A DNA stretch of 64,000 bases from Stappia indica (GTDB taxonomy: Bacteria; Pseudomonadota; Alphaproteobacteria; Rhizobiales; Stappiaceae). This document shows, one piece after another, positions 30,271 through 38,701 of the stretch (position 1 is its first letter; every line of letters starts with the position of its first letter). The DNA is taken from assembly GCF_020177335.1 (NCBI RefSeq), contig NZ_JAIVMG010000001.1, positions 372,001 through 436,000 on the forward strand, read 5' to 3'. The notes beneath the pieces are model-generated. The model did no database searches and was not told the origin of the DNA. It saw nothing but the letters and a program-made list of their open reading frames with translations. A program made the translations under genes and the position numbers.

Positions 30271-30297
30271 CATCTCAAGACGATACGGTCGCGGCGA

Positions 30298-30963
30298 TCA
30301 GTCGACGGCCATGCCGCTGACCTCGCCGTCTTCCTCCGGCGTCACGTCGATGATCCGTGCCCGCTTGGTGATCTTCACCTCGGCCTTGCATTCGCTCATG
30401 CAAGGGGGCTCCTCGCTCGCCAGCGGCGTATCCGGGCGGCCATCGTCGATGAAGCCACCTTCATTCGGCAGGCGGACGGAGCTGAAATTCTCCTTCGACA
30501 GCTCGAATTCCTCATCGTCGACGATGTCGTTCAGATAGAGCAGATAGGCGACCACCGCGTAGGTCTCGTCGGCGGAAAGGCTCTGGGCATTGCCATAGGG
30601 CATGGCCCGGTGGATGTAGTCGTAGACGGTCGACAGATACGGCCAGTAGGAGCCGATGGTCTTGACCGGCGCCTCGCTGGTCAGGGTGTCCTGACCGCCG
30701 GCCAGCACCGGCCAGCGCCCGGCGCCCTCGCCGAAATCACCATGGCAGACGGCGCATTGCTCGGTGAAGATCGCCTCGCCTTCCGCCACCGTGCCGCGCC
30801 CCTCCGGCAGGCCGGCGCCATCGGGACGCACGTCGATGTCCCAACCGGCGATTTCCTCCGGCGAGGCCGGCGTTCCAAGACCGAAGGAGCCGGCCTGGAG
30901 CGGCTGCGACAGCGCCAGCGCGGCGCCGACCGACAGGGCCGCAACCTTAAGAAATCTCGACAT
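30298..30963 (-). CDS. soxD: SoxD, c-type cytochrome subunit of sulfane dehydrogenase (monoheme form)
   Basis: Partner of SoxC; accepts electrons from oxidation of the SoxY-bound sulfane sulfur. 221 residues with a Sec signal peptide (ending QPLQAGSF), one haem site CAVCH near residue 70 and the SoxD segment PVKTIGSYWPYLSTVYDYIHRAMPYG, which supplies the distal Met. The Paracoccus SoxD is a longer dihaem protein; here the second haem domain is absent and a C-terminal tail with two Cys (EPPCMSECKAEV) replaces it. The ATG overlaps soxC's end by 17 bp. The last gene before the terminator. Confidence 0.93.
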   Translation of the reverse strand: MSRFLKVAALSVGAALALSQPLQAGSFGLGTPASPEEIAGWDIDVRPDGAGLPEGRGTVAEGEAIFTEQCAVCHGDFGEGAGRWPVLAGGQDTLTSEAPVKTIGSYWPYLSTVYDYIHRAMPYGNAQSLSADETYAVVAYLLYLNDIVDDEEFELSKENFSSVRLPNEGGFIDDGRPDTPLASEEPPCMSECKAEVKITKRARIIDVTPEEDGEVSGMAVD

Positions 30964-32236
30964 TTTCCACTCCCCCGTCGGCCTTCACGTACCAGGTCTG
31001 GATCCCGTTGTTGTGGTAGATGGAATTGGTGCCGCGAACCGCGCGCAAGGCGTCCTTGGTCGGCTGCACATATCCGGTCTCGTCATGGGCGCGCGATTGC
31101 AGCAAGAGTTCCGAACCGTCCCAGTCGAACTCGAAATAGAACCGGTGCAGCGCTTTCGGCAGGCTCGGACCGTCAATCCGCGCCTCATGCCAGTTCTCGC
31201 CGCCGTCAAGGGTGACATCGACCCGGGTGATGCGGCCATTGCCGGACCAGGCAAGCCCGGTCAGCACGGTCGCGCCCTTGGCATGCAGGATCGGCGCCTG
31301 CGGGCTCGGGCTGGTGATCACCGACTTGGCGTCCATCACCCAGGTGAAGCGACGGGCCTTGCCGCCTTCCAGAAGGTCGGTGTATTTCGAGGTTTCCTCG
31401 CGGGCGTGCCAGGGCATGTCCCCGACCTCGATGCGGCGCAGCCACTTCACCCACATGTTGCCTTCCCAACCCGGCACCACCAGACGGGCGGGGTAACCCT
31501 GCTCCGGGCGCAGCGCCTCGCCGTTCATCTTGAAGGCGACGAGGCAGTCGTCCAGCGCCTTCTCAATGGGCACGGAGCGGTTCATGCCGGCGGCATCGCC
31601 GCCCTCGGGCATGATCCACTTGGCATTGGTCTTCAGCCCGGCCTCTTCCAGCAGGTACTTCAGCGGCACGCCGGTGTACATCACGCAATGGACCATGCCA
31701 TGGGTGAACTGGCAGCCGTTGAGCTGGGCACCGCGCCACTCCATGCCGGAGTTGGCCGCGCATTCCAGGAAGTACAGGCGATTGACGCGGGGAAAGCGCT
31801 TCAGATCGTCCAGCGTGAAGATCAGCGGCTTGTCCACCAGGCCATTGATCATCAGCCGGTAATCGGTCGGGTTCATCTCGGCGACACCGCCGTGATGGCG
31901 CTCGAAGCACAGCCCATTCGGCGTGATGATGCCATCGAGCTCATGCAGGGGCGTGAAGTTGATCGAGCTTTCCCGCGAGGCCGTCAGCCATTCCACGCTG
32001 CGGCGCACCACCTGCGCCTCATGCTCCGACGGCATGCCGTAGGGCGCCGCATCGACGCCCGGCCCCAGATAGCGGCTCCAGTCGGCCACATTGGGCGGCA
32101 GGTTGGCGGGGTCCCCGCCCGCGGCCCGGGCCAGCCCCGCGCCGGCCACGAGACCGGCGCCGGCAATTCCCGCCTTCAGGAGGCCGCGCCGCGACGGGTT
32201 GGCGGGCCCGTCGTGAGACTTCGAAGATCTCGACAT
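30947..32236 (-). CDS. soxC: SoxC, molybdenum subunit of sulfane dehydrogenase
   Basis: 429-residue periplasmic molybdoenzyme of the sulfite-oxidase fold. An N-terminal Tat signal (PSRRGLLKAGIAGAGLVAGA) exports it folded. The Mo-ligating Cys is in YFLECAANSGMEWRGAQ; the dimerisation domain follows with RITRVDVTLDGGENWHEARI. With SoxD it oxidises the outer sulfur of SoxY-cysteine persulfide, giving full thiosulfate oxidation to sulfate without sulfur globules. Start supported by GGAGTAACAG upstream. Confidence 0.96.
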   Translation of the reverse strand: MSRSSKSHDGPANPSRRGLLKAGIAGAGLVAGAGLARAAGGDPANLPPNVADWSRYLGPGVDAAPYGMPSEHEAQVVRRSVEWLTASRESSINFTPLHELDGIITPNGLCFERHHGGVAEMNPTDYRLMINGLVDKPLIFTLDDLKRFPRVNRLYFLECAANSGMEWRGAQLNGCQFTHGMVHCVMYTGVPLKYLLEEAGLKTNAKWIMPEGGDAAGMNRSVPIEKALDDCLVAFKMNGEALRPEQGYPARLVVPGWEGNMWVKWLRRIEVGDMPWHAREETSKYTDLLEGGKARRFTWVMDAKSVITSPSPQAPILHAKGATVLTGLAWSGNGRITRVDVTLDGGENWHEARIDGPSLPKALHRFYFEFDWDGSELLLQSRAHDETGYVQPTKDALRAVRGTNSIYHNNGIQTWYVKADGGVENVEIS

Positions 32237-32320
32237 TCTGTTACTCCGGGTTCAAACCTTCAAATTCCTACATTCAGATACGTGAAGCCATCAGAGCCGC
32301 CACGGGCGGCAGCGGCCCCT

Positions 32321-34015
32321 TCAGGCGCCCACCACCTTGACCGCGCGGTTCGGCTCCAGCGTCACCGACTTGCGATCCTTGAGGTGCTCCTCGACCACGT
32401 CCCAGATCGCCGGGCCTTCGGTGCCCTCGTTGACGCTGGCCCAACCGGCGACGACGTAGTTGCGAGCCGGGTCGATCGGCGATCCGTCCTTCAGAAGCGT
32501 CATGTTGGAGATGCGGTTGCCGATGGTGGCCGTCGGGTCGATGGTGTAGGCCATGCCGCCGACGCGCACCATGTCGCCGCCCTGCTGGTAATAGGGGTCT
32601 GTGTTGAACAGGTTGTCGCCGACGTCCTCCAGGATTTCGTTGATCAGCGCGCCGGACATTTCCGAGCGATAGGCCTCCGGGTAGGTCATCGAGGTGGCGT
32701 TGTGCAGGTCCTCCACCGTGATCGGCTGACCGGCGGGCACGCTCGTCCCCCAGCGGAAGCCCGGCGACATGGCGATTTCCGCATCGCGCTTGTCGATCAG
32801 CGCCTCGCAGATCAGATCGTCGAAGGTGCCGTTGAAGTTGCCGCGCCGATACAGCAGCGAGTCCGTCGTTGCCAGCTCGCGGGAGAGTTCATCGGCATAG
32901 GGCGCCCGCAGCTCGGTCACCAGTTTGGTCATCTCCGCATCGGGGGTGATCACGTCGGAGAAGATCGGGATCAGGCGATAGCGGAAGTCCTTGACCTCGC
33001 CGTCCCGCACATCGAGATCGAGCCGCGACAGGAACTTGCCGTTCGAGCCGGTGGCGATCAGCAGCGTCTTGCCGACCTTGACCGGCTCGGGCAGCGCGTC
33101 ATGGGTATGGCCGGTCAGCACCACGTCGATGCCCTTGACCCGTTCGGCCAGCTTGCGGTCGACGTCGAAGCCGTTGTGCGACAACAGCACGACCACGTCG
33201 GCGCCCTTGGCACGGACCGCGTCAACATTGGCCTGTACCTCTTCCTCGCGAATGCCGAAGGACCAGGTGGGGAACATCCAGCGCGGATTGGCCACCGGGG
33301 TATAGGGGAAGGCCTGGCCGATCACGCCGATGCGCACGCCGCCGCGTTCGAAGATCTTGTAGGGCTCGAACACTGGCTCGTCCCATTCGGTGTCGCGAAT
33401 GTTGCCGCCCAGGAAGGAGAACGGCAGGCTTTCGACGATTTCCGACACCCGGTCGGAGCCATAGGTGAACTCCCAGTGGCCGGTCATGGCGTCCGGCTTC
33501 AGGGCGTTCATCGCCGCGATCATGTCGTTGCCGCCGGTCTTCAGCGAGGTGTAGCTGCCCTGCCAGGTGTCGCCGCCATCGAGGAACAGGGTGTTGGCAT
33601 CGCGCTCGGCGCGGATCGACTTCAACACCGTGGCGATGCGGTCGATGCCGCCCATGCGGCCATAGGCACGCGACAACCCTTCGAAATCCACGGAGGTCAG
33701 CGCATAGGCTTCCGGAGACCCCGGTTCCAGATTGTACAGCTTGAGAAAATCGGCGCCGGTCACATGCGGCGGCAGGCCCTTCACCGCGCCGACCCCGAGA
33801 TTGACCGAGGGCTCGCGGAAATAGACCGGCATGAGCTGGGCGTGAATGTCGGTCAGATGCACCAGCGTGACATTGCCAAGCGGCCGGAAGGCGAGAAGGT
33901 CCTCCTCGCGCAGCGCTTGCTGCGCGGCGAGCCGGCCAAGCCCGCCGAAGCCGGTGCCACTGGTCATTGCGGCCGTCGCGACCGCCGCCATCAGGAATTC
34001 ACGCCGAGAAATCAT
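32321..34015 (-). CDS. soxB: SoxB, thiosulfohydrolase
   Basis: Dimanganese hydrolase that releases sulfate from SoxY-bound thiosulfonate, 564 residues from the ATG at 34015. Tat-type leader (MISRREFLMAAVATAAM), then metallophosphatase motifs LVHLTDIHAQLMPVYF, DGGDTWQGSY, MTGHWEF, LLSHNGFDVDRKLA and LTGHTHDALP, then a 5'-nucleotidase-type C-terminal domain. The open frame continues to 34198 but the extra part is not conserved. A 219-bp gap to soxA contains a strong hairpin (about 34036-34053) that may modulate message processing. Confidence 0.96.
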   Translation of the reverse strand: MISRREFLMAAVATAAMTSGTGFGGLGRLAAQQALREEDLLAFRPLGNVTLVHLTDIHAQLMPVYFREPSVNLGVGAVKGLPPHVTGADFLKLYNLEPGSPEAYALTSVDFEGLSRAYGRMGGIDRIATVLKSIRAERDANTLFLDGGDTWQGSYTSLKTGGNDMIAAMNALKPDAMTGHWEFTYGSDRVSEIVESLPFSFLGGNIRDTEWDEPVFEPYKIFERGGVRIGVIGQAFPYTPVANPRWMFPTWSFGIREEEVQANVDAVRAKGADVVVLLSHNGFDVDRKLAERVKGIDVVLTGHTHDALPEPVKVGKTLLIATGSNGKFLSRLDLDVRDGEVKDFRYRLIPIFSDVITPDAEMTKLVTELRAPYADELSRELATTDSLLYRRGNFNGTFDDLICEALIDKRDAEIAMSPGFRWGTSVPAGQPITVEDLHNATSMTYPEAYRSEMSGALINEILEDVGDNLFNTDPYYQQGGDMVRVGGMAYTIDPTATIGNRISNMTLLKDGSPIDPARNYVVAGWASVNEGTEGPAIWDVVEEHLKDRKSVTLEPNRAVKVVGA

Positions 34016-34234
34016 GTGCCCGTTCCGTCCTCGTTCCGCCGCCTTGCGGCGGGCAATAGAGTACCGTCGCGCGCCTTGCGGCCGCCACGCAGTTTCTGTT
34101 CTGGATCTGCCCGGCGCCCGGGGCCCCACCCGTTCGGGGGCGGAGGCCTGGGCAGTCCGGACGCCCCTGCCGCCCGTTTTCGCCGGACCCGGCAGCACTC
34201 TGGCGTCGGGTCCGGGGGCAGCGGCGCGCTGGCC

Positions 34235-35089
34235 TCAGTTACGGACCGCGGGTGTCTCCACCGAAAGCCCCTGCCCGCGCCAGGCGAGGTAGGCTTCCAG
34301 CGCGACGAACTCATCGGAGCCGCGCTTGAACGCCTTGGCCCGGATGTTGTCCATGCAGCCCTTGAAGCGCCGGTGCAGCGAGCCCATCTTCTGCCACTTC
34401 AACCGATAGGTCGGGAAACCGTTTGACTGCCCCTGACTCAAGAGATCGGCACGGATGTAGTTGCCGTAATTGCTCTCGTGGCAGTTGGCGCAGGCCATGT
34501 CGAGCTGGCCGAAGCGGGTGTGGTAGAGCTCCTTGCCCTTCTCCCACCACTTGCGCATCTCGCCGCTTTCGATATCGACCTTGACCGGCATGCCGCGCGA
34601 CTGCAGACCGACATAGGCGGTCATTCCGAGCATCGCGTCGGACTCCCACTTCCACTCTTCGGCGCCCATCTGTTCGGTGCGGCAGGCATTGATCTGGTTT
34701 TCCAGCGTGAAGGGACGGCCGGCGGCCTCGTTCCACTTCGGCATGGCCGCGCGCACGCCCCGCATGCTCTCGGAGGCATCGCCATGGCAGGATTCGCAGG
34801 ACTTGCCAGCGCTGCCCTCGACCGTCGACCAGGCCTCCTCGCCCAGCTCGACCATCAGGAAACCGGGGTTGTTGAAGTCGTCCAGCTCCAGCGCCTGGGT
34901 TTCCTTGGTCCGGAATTCGAAGCCGGAGATGATTTCCGTCAGCGGGTGCCCCTCCGGCGCCTCGACCCGCGTTTGCAGGGTGACACCGTCGATGCTGGGC
35001 AAATTGGTCTCGTCGGCACTTGCTCCGCCCGCGGCGGTCATTGCCGCCGCGACAACTCCGCCGGCAAGCAGACCCGGGAGTTTCCTCAT
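34235..35089 (-). CDS. soxA: SoxA, dihaem cytochrome c of SoxAX
   Basis: 284-residue periplasmic cytochrome that with SoxX attaches thiosulfate to SoxY. Signal peptide ending GGASADE, two haem sites CESCH and CANCH, and a Cys in RFKGCMDNIRAK that becomes the cysteine-persulfide ligand of the active haem. Both haems present makes this the dihaem class (as in Rhodovulum and Paracoccus). GGAGGG precedes the ATG. Gene order soxXYZAB is canonical. Confidence 0.96.
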   Translation of the reverse strand: MRKLPGLLAGGVVAAAMTAAGGASADETNLPSIDGVTLQTRVEAPEGHPLTEIISGFEFRTKETQALELDDFNNPGFLMVELGEEAWSTVEGSAGKSCESCHGDASESMRGVRAAMPKWNEAAGRPFTLENQINACRTEQMGAEEWKWESDAMLGMTAYVGLQSRGMPVKVDIESGEMRKWWEKGKELYHTRFGQLDMACANCHESNYGNYIRADLLSQGQSNGFPTYRLKWQKMGSLHRRFKGCMDNIRAKAFKRGSDEFVALEAYLAWRGQGLSVETPAVRN

Positions 35090-35200
35090 GTGGCTTTCCC
35101 TCCTGCGCGAACCGCTGCGGTTCGTCTTGTTCTCGTTTTCGTAAAGAGGCTGGTTCAGGCAATGCGGGACCGGCGACCGGGGAGCCGCCGGTCCATCGGA

Positions 35201-35527
35201 TCAGTTCACCTTGATCTTCGACTCCGTGGAATAGACAGAGCCGTCGTCATCGAGCCAGGTGAAGGTGAAGACGCCGCTTTCCGGAACCTTGGCGCTGAAC
35301 TCCAGATACGGATTGGCGGAGATCGCCGGCTCCAGATCGCAGGAGAACACCGGCTTGCCGTTGAACTCGCAGGTGAACTTGTTGATGATCTGGCGCGGGA
35401 TCGGGTTGCCGTCCTTGTCCTTGCGCTGCCCGGATTCCATCTTGTGCGAAATCAAGGTCTTGATCGTGATCACTTCGTCCTTGTCGGCGCTCTTGGGCAC
35501 CTTGACGCGGGGCTTGGCTTTGGCCAT
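35201..35527 (-). CDS. soxZ: SoxZ, sulfur-carrier partner
   Basis: Small immunoglobulin-like protein, 108 residues, that binds SoxY to form the carrier complex. No signal peptide, as usual; it is exported with SoxY's Tat signal. Family segments include VITIKTLISHKMESGQRKD and FTFTWLDDDGSVYSTESKIKVN. AGGAG precedes the ATG by 7 bases. It lies between soxY and soxA. Confidence 0.96.
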   Translation of the reverse strand: MAKAKPRVKVPKSADKDEVITIKTLISHKMESGQRKDKDGNPIPRQIINKFTCEFNGKPVFSCDLEPAISANPYLEFSAKVPESGVFTFTWLDDDGSVYSTESKIKVN

Positions 35528-35583
35528 CTGGCACTCCTGAAGAAAAGTAACGTGTTGGGGATCACTCGTGGGGCGGGCAGCGC

Positions 35584-36036
35584 TTAGCCGCCGCAGCCGC
35601 CAATGGTGACCTTCACCGTCTTGCGATCCATGTAGACCTTGCCGGTCGAGGTCTTGGCGACCGCGATCACGTCCTGGGTCTTGGCCAGGCGCATGCGGGT
35701 GGTGGCCTCTGCGCTGCCCGACATCGGCGTGAAATGGAAGGTCGCAACGCCCGGCGACGGGTTGCCGGCAGCCAGGATCGTCACGTCGGTCACGTAGTCG
35801 TCATCGGTCATCGGGCTGTCGATGGCCACGGTGATCGGCACGGTGTTGCCGTTCTCGGCGATTTCCGGCGCGGTCAGCGTCACATTGGCGACTTCCGGCG
35901 TGGCACCGCCGGCCATGGCGTCGATCGCTGCCTTGACCGCATCGGTGTCGGCGAGCGAGAGCCGCGGCAATGCGGTCATGGTGACGACGGCGGCCCCGGC
36001 GCCCAGAGCAAGCGCCTGGCGTCGTGTGATGTTCAT
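35584..36036 (-). CDS. soxY: SoxY, covalent sulfur carrier
   Basis: 150-residue periplasmic carrier whose C-terminal cysteine holds the sulfur substrate during the Sox cycle. N-terminal Tat signal (NITRRQALALGAGAAVV) and C-terminal GGCGG motif, both diagnostic. The central beta-sandwich contains TVPITVAIDSPMTDDDYV and GVATFHFTPMSGSAEATTRM. Preceded by GAGGAAACGAAC. Confidence 0.97.
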   Translation of the reverse strand: MNITRRQALALGAGAAVVTMTALPRLSLADTDAVKAAIDAMAGGATPEVANVTLTAPEIAENGNTVPITVAIDSPMTDDDYVTDVTILAAGNPSPGVATFHFTPMSGSAEATTRMRLAKTQDVIAVAKTSTGKVYMDRKTVKVTIGGCGG

Positions 36037-36085
36037 GTTCGTTTCCTCTTTAAGTTGTCGTATTGGGCGGGCCTCTTCGCAGGCC

Positions 36086-36541
36086 TCATTCCTTCAGCGT
36101 TTTCAGATAGGCAACCACATCCTCGACCTGCTGGGCGGTCAGGATCGGTTTTCCGGCAAAGGAGTCCATCACCCGGTTGAAGCCGGCATCGCGATGAAAG
36201 GCGGGCATCACCGTGCCCTCGTAGATCATCTTCGCGTTGACCACGAGCATGCGCAGGGAGGCCTCGTCCCAGCGGTCGGCGACCCCATCGAGCGAGGGGC
36301 CCACTTCACCGTGAAACTGCTCGTCGGCAAGGTCCGTGGCCGTGTGGCAGGCAAGACAATTGCCGAGCTTGCGATCAACCAGCGCGGCGCGCCCGGCCTC
36401 CGGATCCCCCGGCTTTCCGGTCAGGGACACCGGAATGGTACCATCCACGATTTCATAGGCGACGAGTCCCTCGGCCGATGCCGTTGCGGCCCCGAACAGA
36501 AGCGCGCAGCCGGCAATCGAGCTCCGGAGAATGGCATTCAT
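36086..36541 (-). CDS. soxX: SoxX, monohaem cytochrome c of SoxAX
   Basis: 151-residue partner of SoxA. ATG at 36541 with GAGGGAAGGA upstream (an in-frame TTG two codons earlier is less likely). Signal peptide ends GAATASAEG; haem motif NCLACH; the distal Met is probably in EGTVMPAFH, and the tail ends DVVAYLKTLKE as in other SoxX. First gene of soxXYZABCD, with a candidate promoter and operator upstream. Confidence 0.96.
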   Translation of the reverse strand: MNAILRSSIAGCALLFGAATASAEGLVAYEIVDGTIPVSLTGKPGDPEAGRAALVDRKLGNCLACHTATDLADEQFHGEVGPSLDGVADRWDEASLRMLVVNAKMIYEGTVMPAFHRDAGFNRVMDSFAGKPILTAQQVEDVVAYLKTLKE

Positions 36542-36634
36542 GGGCAATGTTCCTTCCCTCTGCCGGCTGTCCCGGCCTTTATTTTTTTACGTGGTTCTTT
36601 TGTCACGCGGCCACGATTCCGCAGCACCGGCAGA

Positions 36635-36689
36635 AGCGTAACAGCTCCCTCGCCAGCGTTCAATTCACATATTCATATTTTAGGATACG
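36635..36689 (-). promoter_or_regulatory. Candidate sox operon promoter with adjacent operator-like site
   Basis: On the minus strand TTGAAC (36663-36658) and TACGCT (36640-36635) are separated by 17 bp, a good sigma-70 promoter about 87 bases upstream of the soxX start. Directly upstream, 36671-36689 reads ATTCATATTTTAGGATACG on the plus strand and matches 13 of 19 bases of a sequence in the soxS-soxV gap (37603-37621). In Paracoccus, SoxR binds at the corresponding two gaps; assignment here is inference. Confidence 0.45.
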
Positions 36690-36753
36690 TCTTTCGGATC
36701 GATCCGCCGCCAGCGCGACCGCCCGCTCGGGAAGGGAAAGCGGGCGCCGCGCC

Positions 36754-37491
36754 TCAGCCGATGACGGCGAAGGCCGGGAAGGTCTCCAGCAACCAGAACG
36801 AGAGCGCCGCCATCTGGCCGGTCATGAAGGCAATGCCGGTGACGATCAGGAACAGGCCCATCAGCCGCTCCACCGTCACCATGTGCTTGCGGAACCGCGA
36901 CATGAACCGCATGAACGGTCCGGCGAACAGGCCGGCGGCGAGAAACGGCACGCCGATCCCCAGCGCATAGGCAGACAGCAGGAAGGCGCCCTGCGACACG
37001 GACTCTTCGGACCCGGCGACGAACAGGATCGCGGCCAGGATCGGGCCGACGCAAGGTGTCCAGCCGAAGGCGAAGGCCAGGCCGATCACATAGGCGCCGA
37101 TCAGGCCGGCGGGCTTGCGCTCCACATGCACCCGCGCCTCGCGGTAGAGCAGGCCGATCCGGAACACGCCGAGGAAGTGCAGCCCCATGACGATGATCGC
37201 CGCCCCGGCCACATAACTCAGCACCTGAAGATGCTCGGTGACGAACTGACCGATGAACGAAGCGCTGGCGCCAAGAGCGACGAACACGGTCGAAAAGCCG
37301 AGGACGAAGGCGAGCGAGGCGAAGAACACCCGCCGGCTGTCGGCCTTTTCCTCCCCCTCGCCGGTCAATTCATCCAGCGATACGCCGGCAAGGAAGCCGA
37401 GATACGGCGGAACCAGGGGCAGCACGCAAGGAGAAACAAAGGACAGAAGGCCAGCCAGGAAGGCGCCATAAATCGTGACATCCTGAAACAT
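36754..37491 (-). CDS. soxV: SoxV/CcdA-family thiol-disulfide membrane transporter
   Basis: Six-segment membrane protein moving reductant from cytoplasmic thioredoxin to the periplasm, which keeps SoxY reduced. The start at 37491 (MFQDVTIYGAFLAGLLSF) gives 245 residues, the CcdA norm; an ATG at 37533 would add 14 hydrophilic residues. The two redox Cys lie in SFVSPCVLPLVPPYLGFLAG and AFGWTPCVGPILAAIL. It is divergent from soxS and 212 bp upstream of soxX. No soxW thioredoxin follows, so SoxS may be the periplasmic partner. Confidence 0.9.
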   Translation of the reverse strand: MFQDVTIYGAFLAGLLSFVSPCVLPLVPPYLGFLAGVSLDELTGEGEEKADSRRVFFASLAFVLGFSTVFVALGASASFIGQFVTEHLQVLSYVAGAAIIVMGLHFLGVFRIGLLYREARVHVERKPAGLIGAYVIGLAFAFGWTPCVGPILAAILFVAGSEESVSQGAFLLSAYALGIGVPFLAAGLFAGPFMRFMSRFRKHMVTVERLMGLFLIVTGIAFMTGQMAALSFWLLETFPAFAVIG

Positions 37492-37602
37492 GTGTTCGTT
37501 CAACTCCTGGCTCTTCGCCTGTTTCTCGCCCATGCGGGTGCTTCAGCGCACCCTTTCATGTTGTGGCCCACACGGCAATGTGACCGTTTGCACCATTTAC
37601 GC

Positions 37603-37621
37603 ATTCCATTTCTTGCATATG
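37603..37621. promoter_or_regulatory. Operator-like motif in the soxS-soxV divergent region
   Basis: ATTCCATTTCTTGCATATG shares the pattern ATTC-N3-TT-N-T-N-G-N-ATA-N-G with 36671-36689 upstream of soxX. Both lie in gaps where SoxR acts in other species. Two sites give only weak statistical support. Confidence 0.3.
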
Positions 37622-37685
37622 ATCAAGCTATTCCGGTATAGGCAACCTGTAGCTGTCTGTCTTTTCACCATTCCGCGAGCCCTCG

Positions 37686-38141
37686 ATGACCGTTTCGCCA
37701 GTGATCTCCAGTTGGATGACGTGCCGCGCCGCAGCGCTGCTCCTCGCTTTCGGTCTGACCCTGGGGGTGGTCCCGGGCCTTGCCGTCCCGTCCGCACGGG
37801 CGGCGGAGCTGGTGATGTTCGAACAGGCCGGGTGCCATTGGTGCGAGATCTGGGACGAACAGATCGCGCCGATCTATCCCAAGACGGAGGAAGGCGCGCT
37901 GGCACCGCTGCGCCGGGTCGATATCCACAAGCCGATGCCGGAGGATCTTTCGTGGATGCGCGGCGAGCGATTCACGCCGAGCTTTGCCCTGGTGCATGAG
38001 GGCAAGGAGTACGGGCGCATCCGGGGATATCCGGGCGAGGACTTCTTCTGGGGCCTGCTGGCGCAGATGATCGCCAAGCTGCGCGACACCGTCTCGGGGC
38101 TTGAGGCGCCGGTGGAGGGCCGCCCTGCTCCCGCAGGTTGA
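37686..38141 (+). CDS. soxS: SoxS-like periplasmic thioredoxin-fold protein
   Basis: 151 residues: a signal peptide (about 1-38, ending PSARAAE), then a compact thioredoxin-like domain with redox motif GCHWCEIW near residue 50 and the cis-Pro segment RFTPSFALVHEGKEYGRI. SoxS proteins reduce mixed disulfides on SoxY and so reactivate the carrier. The pairing with divergent soxV and downstream soxR follows the Paracoccus soxRSV module, with soxS before soxR here. Confidence 0.88.
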   Translation: MTVSPVISSWMTCRAAALLLAFGLTLGVVPGLAVPSARAAELVMFEQAGCHWCEIWDEQIAPIYPKTEEGALAPLRRVDIHKPMPEDLSWMRGERFTPSFALVHEGKEYGRIRGYPGEDFFWGLLAQMIAKLRDTVSGLEAPVEGRPAPAG

Positions 38142-38214
38142 GGCGGCCGGCTTGACGAAAGCCAAGTCGCTGTCGGCGCTCTGCCCTATATGTTAGAGGC
38201 TGGCTACCACCGAG

Positions 38215-38245
38215 CTGAAATTTGTGCTTCCAGCGACAATTTCAG
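38215..38245. promoter_or_regulatory. Perfect inverted repeat upstream of soxR, candidate autoregulatory operator
   Basis: CTGAAATT at 38215-38222 and AATTTCAG at 38238-38245 form an 8-bp perfect inverted repeat with a 15-bp centre, extending to 10 of 11 matching bases. It ends 30 bp before the soxR TTG start. Size and symmetry suit a dimeric ArsR-type repressor. It does not resemble the two sites near soxV and soxX, so it may belong to another regulator. Confidence 0.45.
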
Positions 38246-38275
38246 TTCCAAAACTTGCGAAAAAAGGACCGGGTT

Positions 38276-38608
38276 TTGTCTCTTCCGCGCGTAGAAGATC
38301 TCGAATGCTCCTCGGATCTTGAGAAAATCATCGATCGTGCCAAAATCGCCAGCGACTTTCTGAAGGCGATCGCCCATGAAAGCCGACTGCTGATTCTGTG
38401 TATCCTGGCGGAGGGAGAGAAGTCTGTCACCGAGCTTGAGGCGCTGTTGTCGCTACGCCAGCCGACGGTCTCGCAGCAGCTGGCGCGGCTCAGGATGGAC
38501 AAGCTGGTGATCACCCGCCGGGAAGGAAAAACCGTCTACTATCGGCTGGCAAATGACGATGCCCGGCGGATTATCGAGGCCGTCTACGACGTCTTCTGCC
38601 GAGACTGA
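38276..38608 (+). CDS. soxR: SoxR, ArsR/SmtB-family thiol-persulfide-sensing repressor
   Basis: 110-residue winged-helix repressor. The start is a TTG at 38276 with AAGGA seven bases upstream; no ATG is available. The recognition region is LRQPTVSQQLARLRMDKLV and the wing RREGKTVYYRLAND. Cys42 (LILCILAEGEK) and Cys108 (YDVFCRD) are spaced exactly as the C41/C107 pair I recall for SqrR, and match BigR-type sensors that form polysulfide bridges; there is no metal-site motif. It probably represses the sox genes until sulfane sulfur accumulates. soxT follows. Confidence 0.92.
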   Translation: MSLPRVEDLECSSDLEKIIDRAKIASDFLKAIAHESRLLILCILAEGEKSVTELEALLSLRQPTVSQQLARLRMDKLVITRREGKTVYYRLANDDARRIIEAVYDVFCRD

Positions 38609-38701
38609 GCGGCGACGGACACAAGGAGCCAACGGTTCCAACGAAAGCGGAAAAACCGCCGTCCCGCCGTGACAATGACCGAACGTGAGGGAGGCGCGGT
38701 C

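Noticed and set aside
30764-34426. 1220-codon open frame on the plus strand
   Set aside because: It is antisense to soxD, soxC and soxB, whose motifs are all on the minus strand; long antisense frames are expected at this GC content.
36542-36753. soxW thioredoxin gene between soxV and soxX
   Set aside because: Only 212 bp lie between them and no CxxC frame is present; this locus lacks soxW.
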